The translations under genes were made by a program, and so were the position numbers. A stretch of DNA of 64,000 nucleotides from contig JAACJP010000012.1 of NCBI GenBank assembly GCA_013368375.1, positions 868,001 to 932,000 on the forward strand, in the 5' to 3' direction. Of this stretch, positions 14,573-26,156 are shown piece after piece (position 1 is the stretch's first letter; each line of letters opens with the position of its first letter). The DNA is from Tricholomella constricta. Its lineage: Eukaryota > Basidiomycota > Agaricomycetes > Agaricales > Lyophyllaceae. The notes beneath the pieces were generated by a model that was not told where the DNA came from, searched no databases, and saw only the letters and a program-made list of their open reading frames with translations.

Positions 14573-14680
14573 ACTCACAGGGCAGACGATCAACCGGGTC
14601 TCGTGAATCTGGGTCGGGGGTCGGAAAATAAAAATAAAAGGAATCTTGCGACTTAGACCAGCGCAATACCTGAGGCATAG

Positions 14681-14771
14681 GGCACTATAGCCAAGTGGTT
14701 ACGGCGACAGATTCGAATCATCCGCTATCTGTTCCTCTTTGAGGGCGCAGGTTCAAATCCTGCTGGTGTCG
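14681..14771 (+). tRNA. tRNA-Ser(CGA) with 9-nt intron
   Basis: The acceptor arm GGCACTA (14681-14687) pairs with TGGTGTC (14764-14770, two G-T wobbles), followed by a G discriminator. The D-arm is GCC...GGC, the anticodon stem ACAGA (14707-14711) pairs with TCTGT (14728-14732), and the T-arm is GCAGG/CCTGC with loop TTCAAAT. The loop between the anticodon stems has 16 nt. Removing 9 nt after position 37 (about 14718-14726) leaves a normal 7-nt loop with anticodon CGA. A long variable arm CCTC-TTT-GAGG (14734-14744) marks it as a class II, serine-type tRNA. Internal promoters are visible: box A-like AGCCAAGTGGTTA and box B GGTTCAAATCC. No CCA is encoded. Fungal tRNA-Ser(CGA) genes typically carry an intron. 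Confidence 0.92.
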
Positions 14772-14772
14772 C

Positions 14773-14777
14773 TTTTT
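14773..14777 (+). terminator. RNA polymerase III terminator of tRNA-Ser
   Basis: A run of five T begins two bases after the tRNA discriminator base, as expected for Pol III termination. It lies only about 70 bp before the start codon of the next protein gene. Confidence 0.75.
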
Positions 14778-14845
14778 CTTCTTGCTCTTGAAAGAGCAGA
14801 AAGCCTGTCACTGATTCAGAACCCTTTTTGCTCTTGGCCAAATCA

Positions 14846-16296
14846 ATGTCAGTGCCTCTTCCAGAACTTTTCACGAGGAGCCTCTCGGCCGCATCCAAGG
14901 CCTTAAACTCCCCTACCATCGATGACTCAACACAGGTATGGATCTGCCTTTGAATGACCAGACAGTCTTATGTGGATCTGCATAGGAATTTGTGCGCGCC
15001 AGCCTAAAGGACCTGACGACGCTGAGCGCCCGCATTACTGGTCTCTCGTTATTCAGCCCAAACGAGACCCTCGAGGACATATCTACGACAGATTTGGTCT
15101 ATCTTCTCGTACCTTATGTGCTATCTGAGGTCCGAGGGCGCGTCAGGACAACGGAGCGCGAGGAGCGGATATCCATGCTCAAGCAGGCACAGGTGCGGCG
15201 CAGAGTTACATCGACTGATTCTGCATTGATTTAGTGCTCATAGAAAGATCTAAGGAGCTTCCTATTGTACTTGGAGAACTACGAGGTAGTGCCTGAAGAA
15301 GAACGTGCACTGCAGGAGCGCAAGGCATCCGCGATCGCAGATCCTGCGAAGCGGCGCGAGCTCAAGATCAAACAATACCAGATGGAGAAGCATCTGCGGG
15401 CGCGAATTGAGGTCAATGGTGTTCAGTTGAGGTACAGAATGCTTCGCTGAACCCTTATCGTATCATACAGGCCATACGAAAACGGAGACGCCAGGTCCCT
15501 TTATCGGATGACGCCCCTACAGATTTTGACCTCATAGCTTCTCTCCTGCCGTCGAAGTTGTCGTCCAAATCCACAGACGACGACGACGAGCCCGACTCCG
15601 ACACGGATAATATTCTACGAGAAGCGACTTTACTCCTCTTGCGATTGTTTCATGCTCAATCGCATTCTACACTCGAAAGTATGGATCAAGAGCTGGAGCT
15701 TCTTTTGAACGCACCACCATCACCCCCCCGAAACTCTTATCCAGGGACAGATGACCGCAGAGGTAAAGGCCGAGAAACTGACAGTGACATGTGGAAACTT
15801 GATGCACCGAGGTCAAGCTTGGGGCCTGATGGGAAGGGACCACTCTTGGACCCGTCTGGCAAGGTATTCATCTTCAAACTCCCGTGGATTGCATCTACTC
15901 ACCCAGGAGGAAGCCCCTCCGACCGTTTACCATCCTGCCATCGGATGCTGCCGACCGTGCACGAATTCAAGCACAAGTGTTTGGTCCCGGACACAGGTTG
16001 CCTACAATGTCGATTGACGAATACCTCCAAATCGAGCGCGAGCGTGGCAACATAATTACAGGTGGCGGGTACGTGATATTTGGTTAACCCATATTTATAT
16101 CACGTTGAACTTGTACCCAAGTCCTGCATCAGAAGCTGCCCCGACTTCTTCTGAACAGCTCGCTCTCGAAGCAGAGATGGATGGAACCAGGGATGGCGAG
16201 GACAAGGAGGAGGCCAAGAGGCAGAAGGATGAGAATTGGGCCAGGTACACGGACGAAAATCCCAAGGGAGCCGGTAACACGATGAATCGAGGATAA
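14846..16296 (+). CDS. TAP42: Tap42/alpha4-type regulator of PP2A-like phosphatases
   Basis: Binds catalytic subunits of PP2A, PP4 and PP6 and links them to TOR signalling in the cytoplasm. The start at 14846 gives MSVPLPELFTRSLSAASKAL, the helical N-terminus of the family; an intron after DSTQ (about 14936) leads to EFVRASLKDLTTLSARITG. Conserved features follow: a helical block ending ERISMLKQAQ, LLYLENYEVVPEEERAL, KRRELKIKQYQMEKHLRARI, and the acidic serine stretch SKSTDDDDEPDSDTDN. The end WARYTDENPKGAGNTMNRG is the hallmark C-terminus of TAP42-like proteins. About five introns are implied. The upstream neighbour is the tRNA gene, whose terminator is 69 bp from this ATG, so the Pol II promoter must overlap the tRNA region. 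Confidence 0.9.
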
Positions 16297-16555
16297 ACGA
16301 AAGAAAATGAAGTCGAATAATGTGTACCAGTTATAATTTGATCTGGTCTTGTGTAGTAATAATCCCTTGCAAGTTGACGTGTCTGTTGGTGTGCAACTCT
16401 TGATCTCTTCGAAGGTTGATGCAGAATGGCGGAATAGTATTCTAATACACTAAAAACACAACCCAGGAGCAAGAGTGGGGCCTATAAAGAGGATGGCTAG
16501 TGGTATATGTATGTGTCATGATGCAGGAATCAGCGCACGGAAAGGGTAGAACTAC

Positions 16556-17564
<1,009 letters not shown>

Positions 17565-17694
17565 TCACATCATATGCCGGCGGGATGTCACGTGGTACTC
17601 AGATCCGATCGGATTTGCGTGCTTCGGACTTCAGGCCTTCGTCTTCAGTGCGCCTCCGCGTACAACAGCTGACAGTGATCCTCTGATCTTAGGA

Positions 17695-20055
17695 ATGAAG
17701 CTCATCGACAAGATCGCGGCGGATAAGTCATCGCATCCATTCTACACCTTTGAGTTTTTCCCGCCACGAACTGACCAAGTGGGTCGCTTGATGTCTCCAA
17801 TGCCTGTGCGCCGCTGATATTTGATCATTTATAGGGATTTGAGAATTTGATCGCACGTATCTCTCGACTATGCACACTTAATCCACTCGCGATCAGCATT
17901 ACATGGGGTGCCGGAGGGTCTACGAGGGAGCGGAGTCTCGAATTGGCTGGCTTGACGCAAACGGAGTATGGCGTGGACACGGTCCTACATCTGACATGCA
18001 CGAATATGGAACAAGGGATGGTAAATGATGCACTTAGAGTGAGTCCGAAGCTTCATCTTCTTCCCATGGGACCATGGCCGAACCAGCCCTTAGTCGGCAA
18101 AGGCACGTGGAATCCAAAATATTCTTGCCTTGCGAGGAGGTGCGCGAATTCTGTGTGCTGTATAGACGAGAGCTGAAATAGCATCTCGATAGATCCACCG
18201 AGAGGACAAGAGGAATGGATTCCCATAGATCCGCGCTTTCAACACGCCATAGATCTCGTTAAATTCATACGATCTTCACCGGAGTTCTCCCCCGAGTTCT
18301 GCATCGGTGTAGCAGGTTAGCTCTCGCAATTGTTGCTTTGCCTGATTTTAACCTTCGCGCTGGAACAGCATATCCTGATGGACACACTGATAGCCATTTA
18401 GACGAAGATACCGAGCTTACGTATTTAAAGGAGAAAGTCGACGCAGGGGCAGACTTTATTGTCACCCAGCTATTCTACGACGTGGATCGATTTTTCCAAT
18501 GGCTAAAGAAGGTCAGAGAGAAGGGTGCGTCCATTATCTCGAGCCTGGAAAGAAATCGCAAACTCAATTTTGAGGATAGGCATAACAGTCCCCGTTATCC
18601 CTGGAATAATGCCAATACAGACATACTCCTCATTCCTTCGTCTGACGAAACTGTGTGGGACAAGAGTTCCCCAGTACATACTGGACGCCCTTGGGTCTAT
18701 CAGCGTACGTCAACTTAAGGCCGACTTTTGGCGCCACACACTGATCCCAAGCGCAACAGCATGATGACCAACTAGTCAAAGACTACGGTGTCAAACTGGC
18801 CGTTGACATGATTCAGCGCTTGACAAAAAACGGTGACGTCCCAGGCGTCCATTTCTGCACCTTAAATCTCGAGAAGAGTGTCCAGCGCGTGCTTGAATTC
18901 CTACAATGGACAGGTGTTGCCGCCCCTGTACACAACCGACTCATTGCGGTACGTGTACCACGTTTTATGTTCGTTACGATGCCTGCTGATTTTGTACAGG
19001 AGACTCCCGGGTATAATCCGCCTCCATCAATTGACACATCTGACCTGTTGGTCACGCCCGTAACCGCTACCAACTCTGCAACCCTCGGCTTGGCGAACAT
19101 TCCCCCGACCGAAACTGAAGCCGGGCGGGGTGAACTCAATAATGCCGCCACCTGGGATGACTTCCCGAACGGCCGTTTCGGTGATTTTAAGAGTCCTGCT
19201 TTCGGTAATCAAGATCCATGGGGAGGTCCTGCGTTGGTATGTCAAAATAATCCTTGTTCCTTTGAGCCATAGTGACACGGCCGACAGCGAAATGACGAGG
19301 TCAGCCAATGGGGCCACCCAAAGACCTTGGATGATCTCACCCAATTATTCCTCGACCATCTACACTCGAAGATATCCACAACACCCTTCTCGCCAACGCC
19401 ACTGTCACCAGAGTCGTTGATGATTCTGCCACATTTGGAAAAACTGACGAAGCGGGGATGGTGGACGGTTGGCTCACAGCCAGCAGTCGACGGCGCGAGC
19501 TCTGCTGATGAAGTATTCGGATGGGGTCCTCGATCGGGGTATGTATTCCAGAAGGGGTTCGTGGAGTTCTTCTGCAGCGCAGAGGATGTCGATGTCATTG
19601 AGCGAAGGGTCGAGGAAAGAGGGAAAGGTTGGGTACATTGGTTTGCAGGTGATGTCAAGGTATGTGGTAACATTGGAGCGATGGAGAAAAGCTGAACTTT
19701 GCGTAGGGCGAGTGCCGTGGAAACGTCCCAGAAAATGATCGAAACGCGGTGACGTGGGGCGTGTTCCCCGGCCAAGAAATAGCACAAACGACGATCATCG
19801 AGAAGGAGTCGTTCCTCTCGTGGAAGGTTCGCGGCCAATTAACCTCCTGTCTAGGGTCCTGTCATTAACAAAGTGTGATTGTCGTAGGAGGAGGCTTTCT
19901 CCATCTGGTCCGACTGGGCTTCCTTCTACCGACCAGGTTCGGAAGAGAGGAAATTGCTCGAAGGGGTGCGGGACGAGCGATGGCTTGTGAGCATAGTGCA
20001 CCACGATTATAGAAATACCGAGGCCTTGTGGACGTTCTTGTTCGAGGAGCCATAA
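17695..20055 (+). CDS. MET12/MET13-type: methylenetetrahydrofolate reductase
   Basis: Reduces 5,10-methylene- to 5-methyl-tetrahydrofolate with FAD and NAD(P)H, supplying methyl groups for methionine synthesis in the cytosol. The start at 17695 gives MKLIDKIAADKSSHPFYTFE and then FFPPRT, with the conserved catalytic Glu in TFEFFPP. Downstream are LAISITWGAGGSTRERSLEL, VLHLTCTNM, AYPDGHTDS, and DAGADFIVTQLFYD, all of the TIM-barrel catalytic domain. The second half contains the eukaryotic regulatory region: NGRFGDFKSPAFG, WGHPKTLDDLTQLF (split by an intron near 19233-19289) and GWWTVGSQPAVDG. The last exon reads WSDWASFYRPGSEERKLLEG and ends FLFEEP at 20053. About ten introns are implied. I cannot decide between the two fungal paralogues MET12 and MET13. 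Confidence 0.93.
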
Positions 20056-20183
20056 GTAGGATAATCAGAGGATAATTTTGTATAAATATCGTGGCGGAAA
20101 GAAGCCTCGATGGGGCCGACCGCGACGGGTTGTGTGGGGGCAAAGGGGTTCGAGTCTTGGGATTGAACAGCCATGACTGCCTG

Positions 20184-20771
20184 TCACACCTCAGAAGGTT
20201 CGTCATCGAAATCCTCGGTGTCTCCTTCGCCCATCTCGTCGTTGTCGTCTGAGTCGGCTGTTGCGTCTCCGTCGAGATCTTCCATGCTTGCATCAAGATC
20301 TTGCGCAGATTCATTTTCACCATCGTCCTCGCCTATGGAAGGCGCGCCGCCCGAACGACCTGAACCCGAATCTTCTGAATCTTCGTCTGCCTAGTTTGCG
20401 CAAGAGATCAACAAAACAGAGCTGGATAGGTGTGCAGCGCCAGCCTACATCGTTCTTCTCCTCCTGCTGAGTTAAAGATCGACCAATAGGAACAAGGAAG
20501 CTGTAGCCTCGATTATGAATGCTCAAGTTCTGAGAGAACAGTTAGTTGAAGATAAGTCTTGTTGTCGCAGAAGCAACAGACGCACGATATCTTCGAGCTC
20601 ATTCTCCTCGTCGCTAAGATCCTCCATCTCCCGCTGCAAGTCGCGTACCGCATTGAGATTTCCGTAGACTCGTCGATGTGACAATGGTACGGGATGAGGC
20701 TGAGGCGGTTTTGGGAGCAGATGTGGGAACTTGGATTGCCGTGGAAGTAAAGTCGGTGTGGCGACTGACAT
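20184..20771 (-). CDS. APC15: Apc15-like subunit of the anaphase-promoting complex
   Basis: Small APC/C subunit that promotes turnover of the mitotic checkpoint complex on the ligase. From 20769-20771 the minus strand gives MSVATPTLLPRQSKFPHLLP, then LSDEENELEDI. A 54-nt intron (GTGCGT donor, AACTAAC branch site, CTCTCAG acceptor, about 20533-20586) joins in frame to NLSIHNRGYSFLVPIGRS. The FLVPIGR motif matches the LVPIGK core of Apc15. A second intron joins to a long acidic tail (ADEDSEDSGSG ... GEGDTEDFDDEPSEV), also a family trait. The protein is about 135 residues. Assignment rests on the short core motif, acidic tail and size. It is the right-hand neighbour, tail-to-tail, of the reductase gene. 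Confidence 0.72.
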
Positions 20772-21128
20772 GCGAAATATAAGCTACAGAAAGGAAATCA
20801 CAAAGTGCGATAGATTGGTGGTTTGCAACAGAAGAGGTTGGAATTATCGTCAACTTGATTGTTTGTGTAATCAGTAGGATCGTAGAATTTCAAATCAATC
20901 AATATCAATCCTAGCTAGTTATACAGGGTCCTAGTCAAACTCGCATTATCTGGGTGCGATTGTTAGTTGCGTCTGTGCAATAATGACAAATATATCATAG
21001 ATACTGGTCAAATACAGGCACCAGCGATATTCATCCTCTCGTAGCATCGTGGAGTTAAAATAAAAATTTGTCCACAAATCCGGCAAACCGTAAAATAAAT
21101 AGCATCTGCCAGCGTAGAGGGGACCGAA

Positions 21129-23433
21129 TTAGGTGAGCGGATCGATATCCACCGCCCGACTAGTCTTCGTTCGCGATCGTAGGGCCAAAGGACGAATCCA
21201 AAACTTAACATGTCCCGATTTCGTTGTCGTTAGAATGGAACGCGGTAGAAACGAGATGGCAGTCAAAATGTCGCCCTCAATGTTTTTAACCTTGAAAAGT
21301 TCAGCAATGAGACAAGTGTCAATTTCAACCATAATGCGACTTACCAAGACAGGCTGGACAACCGCTGTCTCATTACGAGATGGGGCGGGGTGGTATCTGA
21401 AAGACCGTCCCTCGAGGCCAGGAGAATTTATTGAAGGGAGATACTGGGCCGATCGATCACGCCGTAGTGCGAGAGATATTGTTGAGGACATCGACATTCG
21501 TTGATGATGTGAGGCCTTCAACCGAAGTGCTATGTTTCGACAATAGCGGTGCATTTGAAAAGCGACATACCTGAAATTTTGGGCGGTGAAGTGCTCCGCT
21601 GGAGAAGTCCCACTGCAGGAAGCAGCATGAGTGGTATTCATCAGGTTCAGATGATGAGCTGACCAATATTAATTTATTGTCTTCCCCAACGCTGCCGAAT
21701 CGGTATGTCCGGCCGTCGCAGCGTAAATCGTCGAATGCCAAGGCAGACACAAAGGATGAATGGCCTTGACATCGCGCAACCACTCTTTGCTCCCATGGTG
21801 AGAATATAGTCAATAAGTCGTCCTGCCCACCGGTCTGCCAGACAAAATTAACGAAGCAGGACGCGGTTCAATATGATCGGTACATGCCAGTATAAATCGA
21901 CCGTCATGCGACCAAGCAATGCATGTCAGTGCGCCAAAATAAGATGCATAACAATCCACAAGCCTATAGAGATGGCCACGTTAGGGATCAGAGTGCCGAG
22001 TGGACAGGACTTACTGTTCTGCTAAAGCGTCGATAACCCTTAGACAACCGTCTTCGGAAATTGCGCCGACATATTTCACGTCTGGTGAGAAAACAAAATC
22101 TGTTCGCCTCAGAGCTGAGCCGATATTTTTTACATGCAAGTACAACCCCTTTACCGACGATGCTACGCCGCGATACGCGCCAATGACTGACGGGGTTTTT
22201 GGCTGCCTTCTCCTTGTCCGGCTTGCCGTTGCTTGAGAGCCCTCCACCCGACGTCACAGGATGCCAGGGCGGCATTGTTACAAAAATGCTGTCTGTGGGG
22301 TCCCACTCCCTCTGGGACCCATCCTCTGAAGACGATGCCCCATTCAAATCTGTGGACTTTCCTATGGGATCCTGAGGCACAAAAGCCCCATCATCGCGTT
22401 CTTTATCATACACGACGATGGTGCCATCCGCATGCGAAACTATAAATAGCGTTGAAGAAGACGGCACCCAACGGACAGCAGTACACGGGGAGTTCGAGAT
22501 ACAGCCCTTAATGATATATTAGGATGGTGTAACTATTACAGACTATACAACAAACGTACTTGTTTGTTGAGTCGGGCATATCGAGAGGTTATGGGATCTG
22601 GTGACATGTTGGTCCCACACCCTACCCACAAAGCAGGGCAACACGCACCTAACCATACCAAGTCTCCAGAGCTAAAGCCGATAACAACATCGAGATGTTC
22701 GGGAGATGCGGTCGAAGCATTGACATCGTGGCATGTCGGATGTTTGGAGAACGTAATCCTGGAGAGGGGATCCTGCCCGTTCAAGCGTGAGTGTTGCCGT
22801 AAATCGGAGGTGGAGTCTGGACCACAGAAGGCGTACCTTGGCCTTGGAGCCCGCTTCAATCCATAGCCAACTTTTGGCAAGATTATAGAATAAAAATGTG
22901 GTGTCCCCTTGCTTCGATTGAAGTGTTTTCACCAGCCCTTCAGCATTCTGTATTCGGGTGATGAAAGTCGAGGACGTGGTACGGATGTTGTGCTTTGGTC
23001 GGACAGTTTGTTTTTTCTTTCCAGACGCAGTGGGATTATGAGAAAATAGGGTATGTGGTTCTTGAGAGGCCGATGGACTCGTAGGTGCATGTTCCTGGGT
23101 TGAAGTGGGCTGATCGGCCTCATCTGGGGTATCGCTGCTTGATAGGCTGATTCCGTCCTCACGTTCTTTCAGCCCGTTGGTCTTGTCCTTCTTGGTGTCC
23201 TTGTTTCCTCCTAGGAGTTGTACAAACCCCGGTGCGCCGCTCTGCTGTTTCGTGGCAGGAAATGTGACAACCACGCTGGACACCTTAGAGGGATAGACCG
23301 CTGGACCGCCATAGGGGGCGAAGTTAGGAGGAGGTTTATGTTCGTCAGTGACCGTGTAGACGCCTTCTGGAGCAACAAATGTAGATTCGTTGTCCATCAA
23401 GAGCGACAGCGAGTGGGTGATGGAAAGGGCCAA
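21129..23433 (-). CDS. WD40 protein of the WDR20/CreC family
   Basis: In fungi this family (CreC) partners the deubiquitinase CreB in carbon catabolite regulation; animal WDR20 activates USP12/USP46. The N-terminus (from 23433, or the Met at 23397 giving [15 protein letters not shown]) carries a low-complexity Ser/Thr-rich linker. Then come [36 protein letters not shown], an intron, [18 protein letters not shown] and [16 protein letters not shown], the signature of the family. WD repeats continue after introns: [60 protein letters not shown] near 21870-21960, [14 protein letters not shown] repeats, and the last repeat [20 protein letters not shown]. The stop is at 21129-21131. Several introns interrupt it. 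The family is clear; whether it regulates carbon repression here is inference. Confidence 0.87.
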
Positions 23434-23535
23434 GGGAGTTTAACGCGATCCGCCAATCCCGTCGCTTGTTTTGACGCGACCCGACTCCCATAATGATCGA
23501 CTCTCTGCAGCCGGATCTTAGCCACTCTTTCTCTA

Positions 23536-25260
23536 ATGCATACCACCAAGTTCACCGCGCGTGCTGTGAAAAGGCTGCCGTCAATCGTGGTACGCCGGCT
23601 CCTCCTTGACGTTTTCTGCTAAAAAATCAACTGTATCAGTGTCGCTGGAACTCCACGACGGTGGAACCACCCCCAGCTGGTGGTCACTTACCCTCCATTG
23701 CGACCTCTCAAGTTCTTCGGACCACAAGGGACTCTGCGTTACGAACCCCAGGTCTAGCTTTTGCAGACGAGGATGCATCTGGGCCCTCCAGAACTATCAT
23801 TGGAGGACGCGAAACCAGGAAAATGAACACATACCAAGCTGTCCGGGACGCCATGAGGTAAGATCCGTCCAGCCGACCCATCGTCTTTGATACGCTCTAT
23901 TGACCATAATCTAGCATTGCACTGTCGAAAGATGATACGGCCGTGGTATTTGGCGAGGATGTTGCGTTCGGCGGCGTATTTAGATGTACCATGGTGAGTG
24001 TGTTCAGGACTGGCGACGTTCCCCTCACTTCATAATTCTCGATTACAGGGCCTGTCAGAAGAATTTGGTCTGTACTCGAGAATCCATCCTTGCGGATGTC
24101 CTGACGAGCTTTTCAGGTCGCGAACGTGTCTTCAACACGCCCTTGACCGAGCAAGGTATTGCAGGCTTTGGTATCGGCCTGGCCTTGATGGGACATACTG
24201 CCATCGCCGAAATACAGTTTGCGGACTATATATACCCGGCGTTCGACCAAGTAGGTTGAATTGCTAGTTCGCCCTTACCATGGGATCTGATATCTTTCCT
24301 AGCTGGTCAATGAAGCCGCCAAAATTAGATACCGCTCAGGCGGCCAATACAACGTTGGAGGGCTTACTATCCGCACTCCAACTATGTCCGTTGTAAGTGT
24401 TCTCTCGTGCTTATGCAGTGGAGGTGGGTTAACCTCCTCACTCTAGGGTCATGGTGGATTATACCACTCTCAATCTCCCGAAGGATTCTTCATGGGTGCG
24501 TCTGGTCTCAAGGTATGCCGCCCCGCATCGTAATCCGGCCGAACAACTGACAGCCGTCGCAGGTCGTCATACCCCGCTCTCCTATTCAAGCAAAGGGGTT
24601 GTTACTTGGCTCCATCAGGGACCCCAACCCAGTTATTTTCATGGAGCCCAAGATTCTTTACCGTTCAGCCGGTAGTCTCATCCATAGAAAGTATGCCGTC
24701 TTCCTTGACTGACGCGTTCCTTCTCAGTTGAACAAGTCCCGATCGACGACTACGAACTGCCTCTTGGGAAAGCCGAAGTTCTCGTTCCAGGCTCGGACCT
24801 CACGTTGTTGACCTGGGGAACTCCCGTTTACCACTGCGAAACAGCACTCCACATGTTAAATTCCCCTTCGCCCGCCCTTGAGGCTCTAGTCCCGGCATCC
24901 CTCCGCTCGGCGAAGGTAGAGCTCATCGATCTACGCTCCATTCTTCCGTGGGATGTCGAGACAATCACAGAGAGCGTCAAACGTACTGGCCGCCTTGTCA
25001 TCGTTCATGAGGCTGGCATGACTGCCGGAGTTGGGGCTGAAATCAGTGCTGAGGTTCAAAAGAGATGTTTCCTGAAGCTGGACGCGCCCGTCAAGCGTGT
25101 CACTGGCTGGGAGTGAGTATTTTAACTCCTTTGCATTGATAACCCCTGACAAAGTCCTCCGTGTATCTGCAGCACCCCGGTTGCACTCCAGTATGAGAAG
25201 TTTCACATACCTGATGCGATTCGCGTCCTCGACGCCATCGTAGAGACCTTGGCGTATTAA
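23536..25260 (+). CDS. branched-chain 2-oxoacid dehydrogenase E1 beta subunit
   Basis: Beta subunit of the mitochondrial thiamine-diphosphate E1 that decarboxylates branched-chain 2-oxoacids in Val/Leu/Ile catabolism. The first exon (23536-23589) codes a basic leader, [18 protein letters not shown], joined in frame across a 50-bp intron to exon 2 at 23640; this fits a mitochondrial presequence. Then [28 protein letters not shown], an intron, [56 protein letters not shown], and [14 protein letters not shown]. The acidic thiamine-pyrophosphate residue of the LTEQGIAG motif is present. The C-terminal domain ends [19 protein letters not shown]. The E1 alpha, E2 and E3 subunits are not in the window. 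It is distinguished from pyruvate dehydrogenase E1 beta by the [11 protein letters not shown] and [11 protein letters not shown] sequences. Confidence 0.93.
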
Positions 25261-26156
25261 ATGTAAAGTAAGAACACAACAGGTAACAAGTTTGGCAAAA
25301 TCAACGTACGCCTACATTTGATGTTCTGTATGTATGGTTCCACCACGTAAAACTATCGAAATTATCGAGTGCATCTCAATCAAGCAAGAAAAGGACTTAT
25401 CTTGAAGCACAAGCATTCAGTCGTCTCCTCATTCGCGCCAACCACGCTTTTCACCAGCACACACCTTCGCTAGATCCTGGATGCTATATATACGCTTGAA
25501 TTGTCACAGGAATAAAGCCACCCACTCTGTACTGCATTTGCTTTCTCGAGTCTTCTGTAAAAATAAATGACATATCCGCAACTCTGAAAGTTGTATTTCA
25601 ATCAGAAGCGCGCCTGTGTTTCCACGATATTTTACTGGTCAGAGACGCGTCTTTTCATTGGAAATACTATGTCCGGTATAATATGCTTTATATGAAGAAC
25701 GTTGGATTAAATTGACCCGTCGCGTAAAACGCGTCAGTCACGTGCATGGATACCCGTTTCTTGTTTGACTTGAGCACAATATTTCGACTCTCGAGTCACC
25801 CAAGTTCCTGACAAGTCTTTAACGCACATCCAACGCTAATTCATTGGCCCCACGGCCAACGCTATGCATTTCTCTCCTGGCGGCAAGAACTGTCATTGGA
25901 TCGCGAATTACTTAATCTCGTCCTACATATGTAAAGTCTCTTCGCTTCCCATCCTGGCCCTCCAGCAATTCGGCGATCCCCGATTACAGTGTAACCTCTT
26001 CGAAGTTCTCTCGGGGAACATGCTTGATGGAAATTTTGAAATCCCAACTACACCTTTTTTTGCCGACCTTGAAACACATCCCTCTAACGAATCGAGCTCA
26101 CTGCCGCTGCGTTCCCCACCTACTCCTTGCTCCAAGACAGGCCTCATCTAGCTGAC
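25261..26156. other. intergenic region between E1 beta and RdRP
   Basis: No gene is supported. An open frame at 25864-26151 (95 codons) has no recognisable motif and probably lies in the 5' leader of the polymerase gene. The stretch is AT-richer than its neighbours and holds CACGTG-like (about 25740) and TATATA elements (25492-25496). Confidence 0.4.

Noticed and set aside
20172..20394. Plus-strand Ser-rich ORF over the Apc15 gene
   Set aside because: Antisense shadow of the acidic Asp/Glu tail of the minus-strand gene.
25864..26151. Separate small gene upstream of the RdRP
   Set aside because: No motif, no splice pattern, and it ends six bases before the RdRP ATG; most simply 5' leader.
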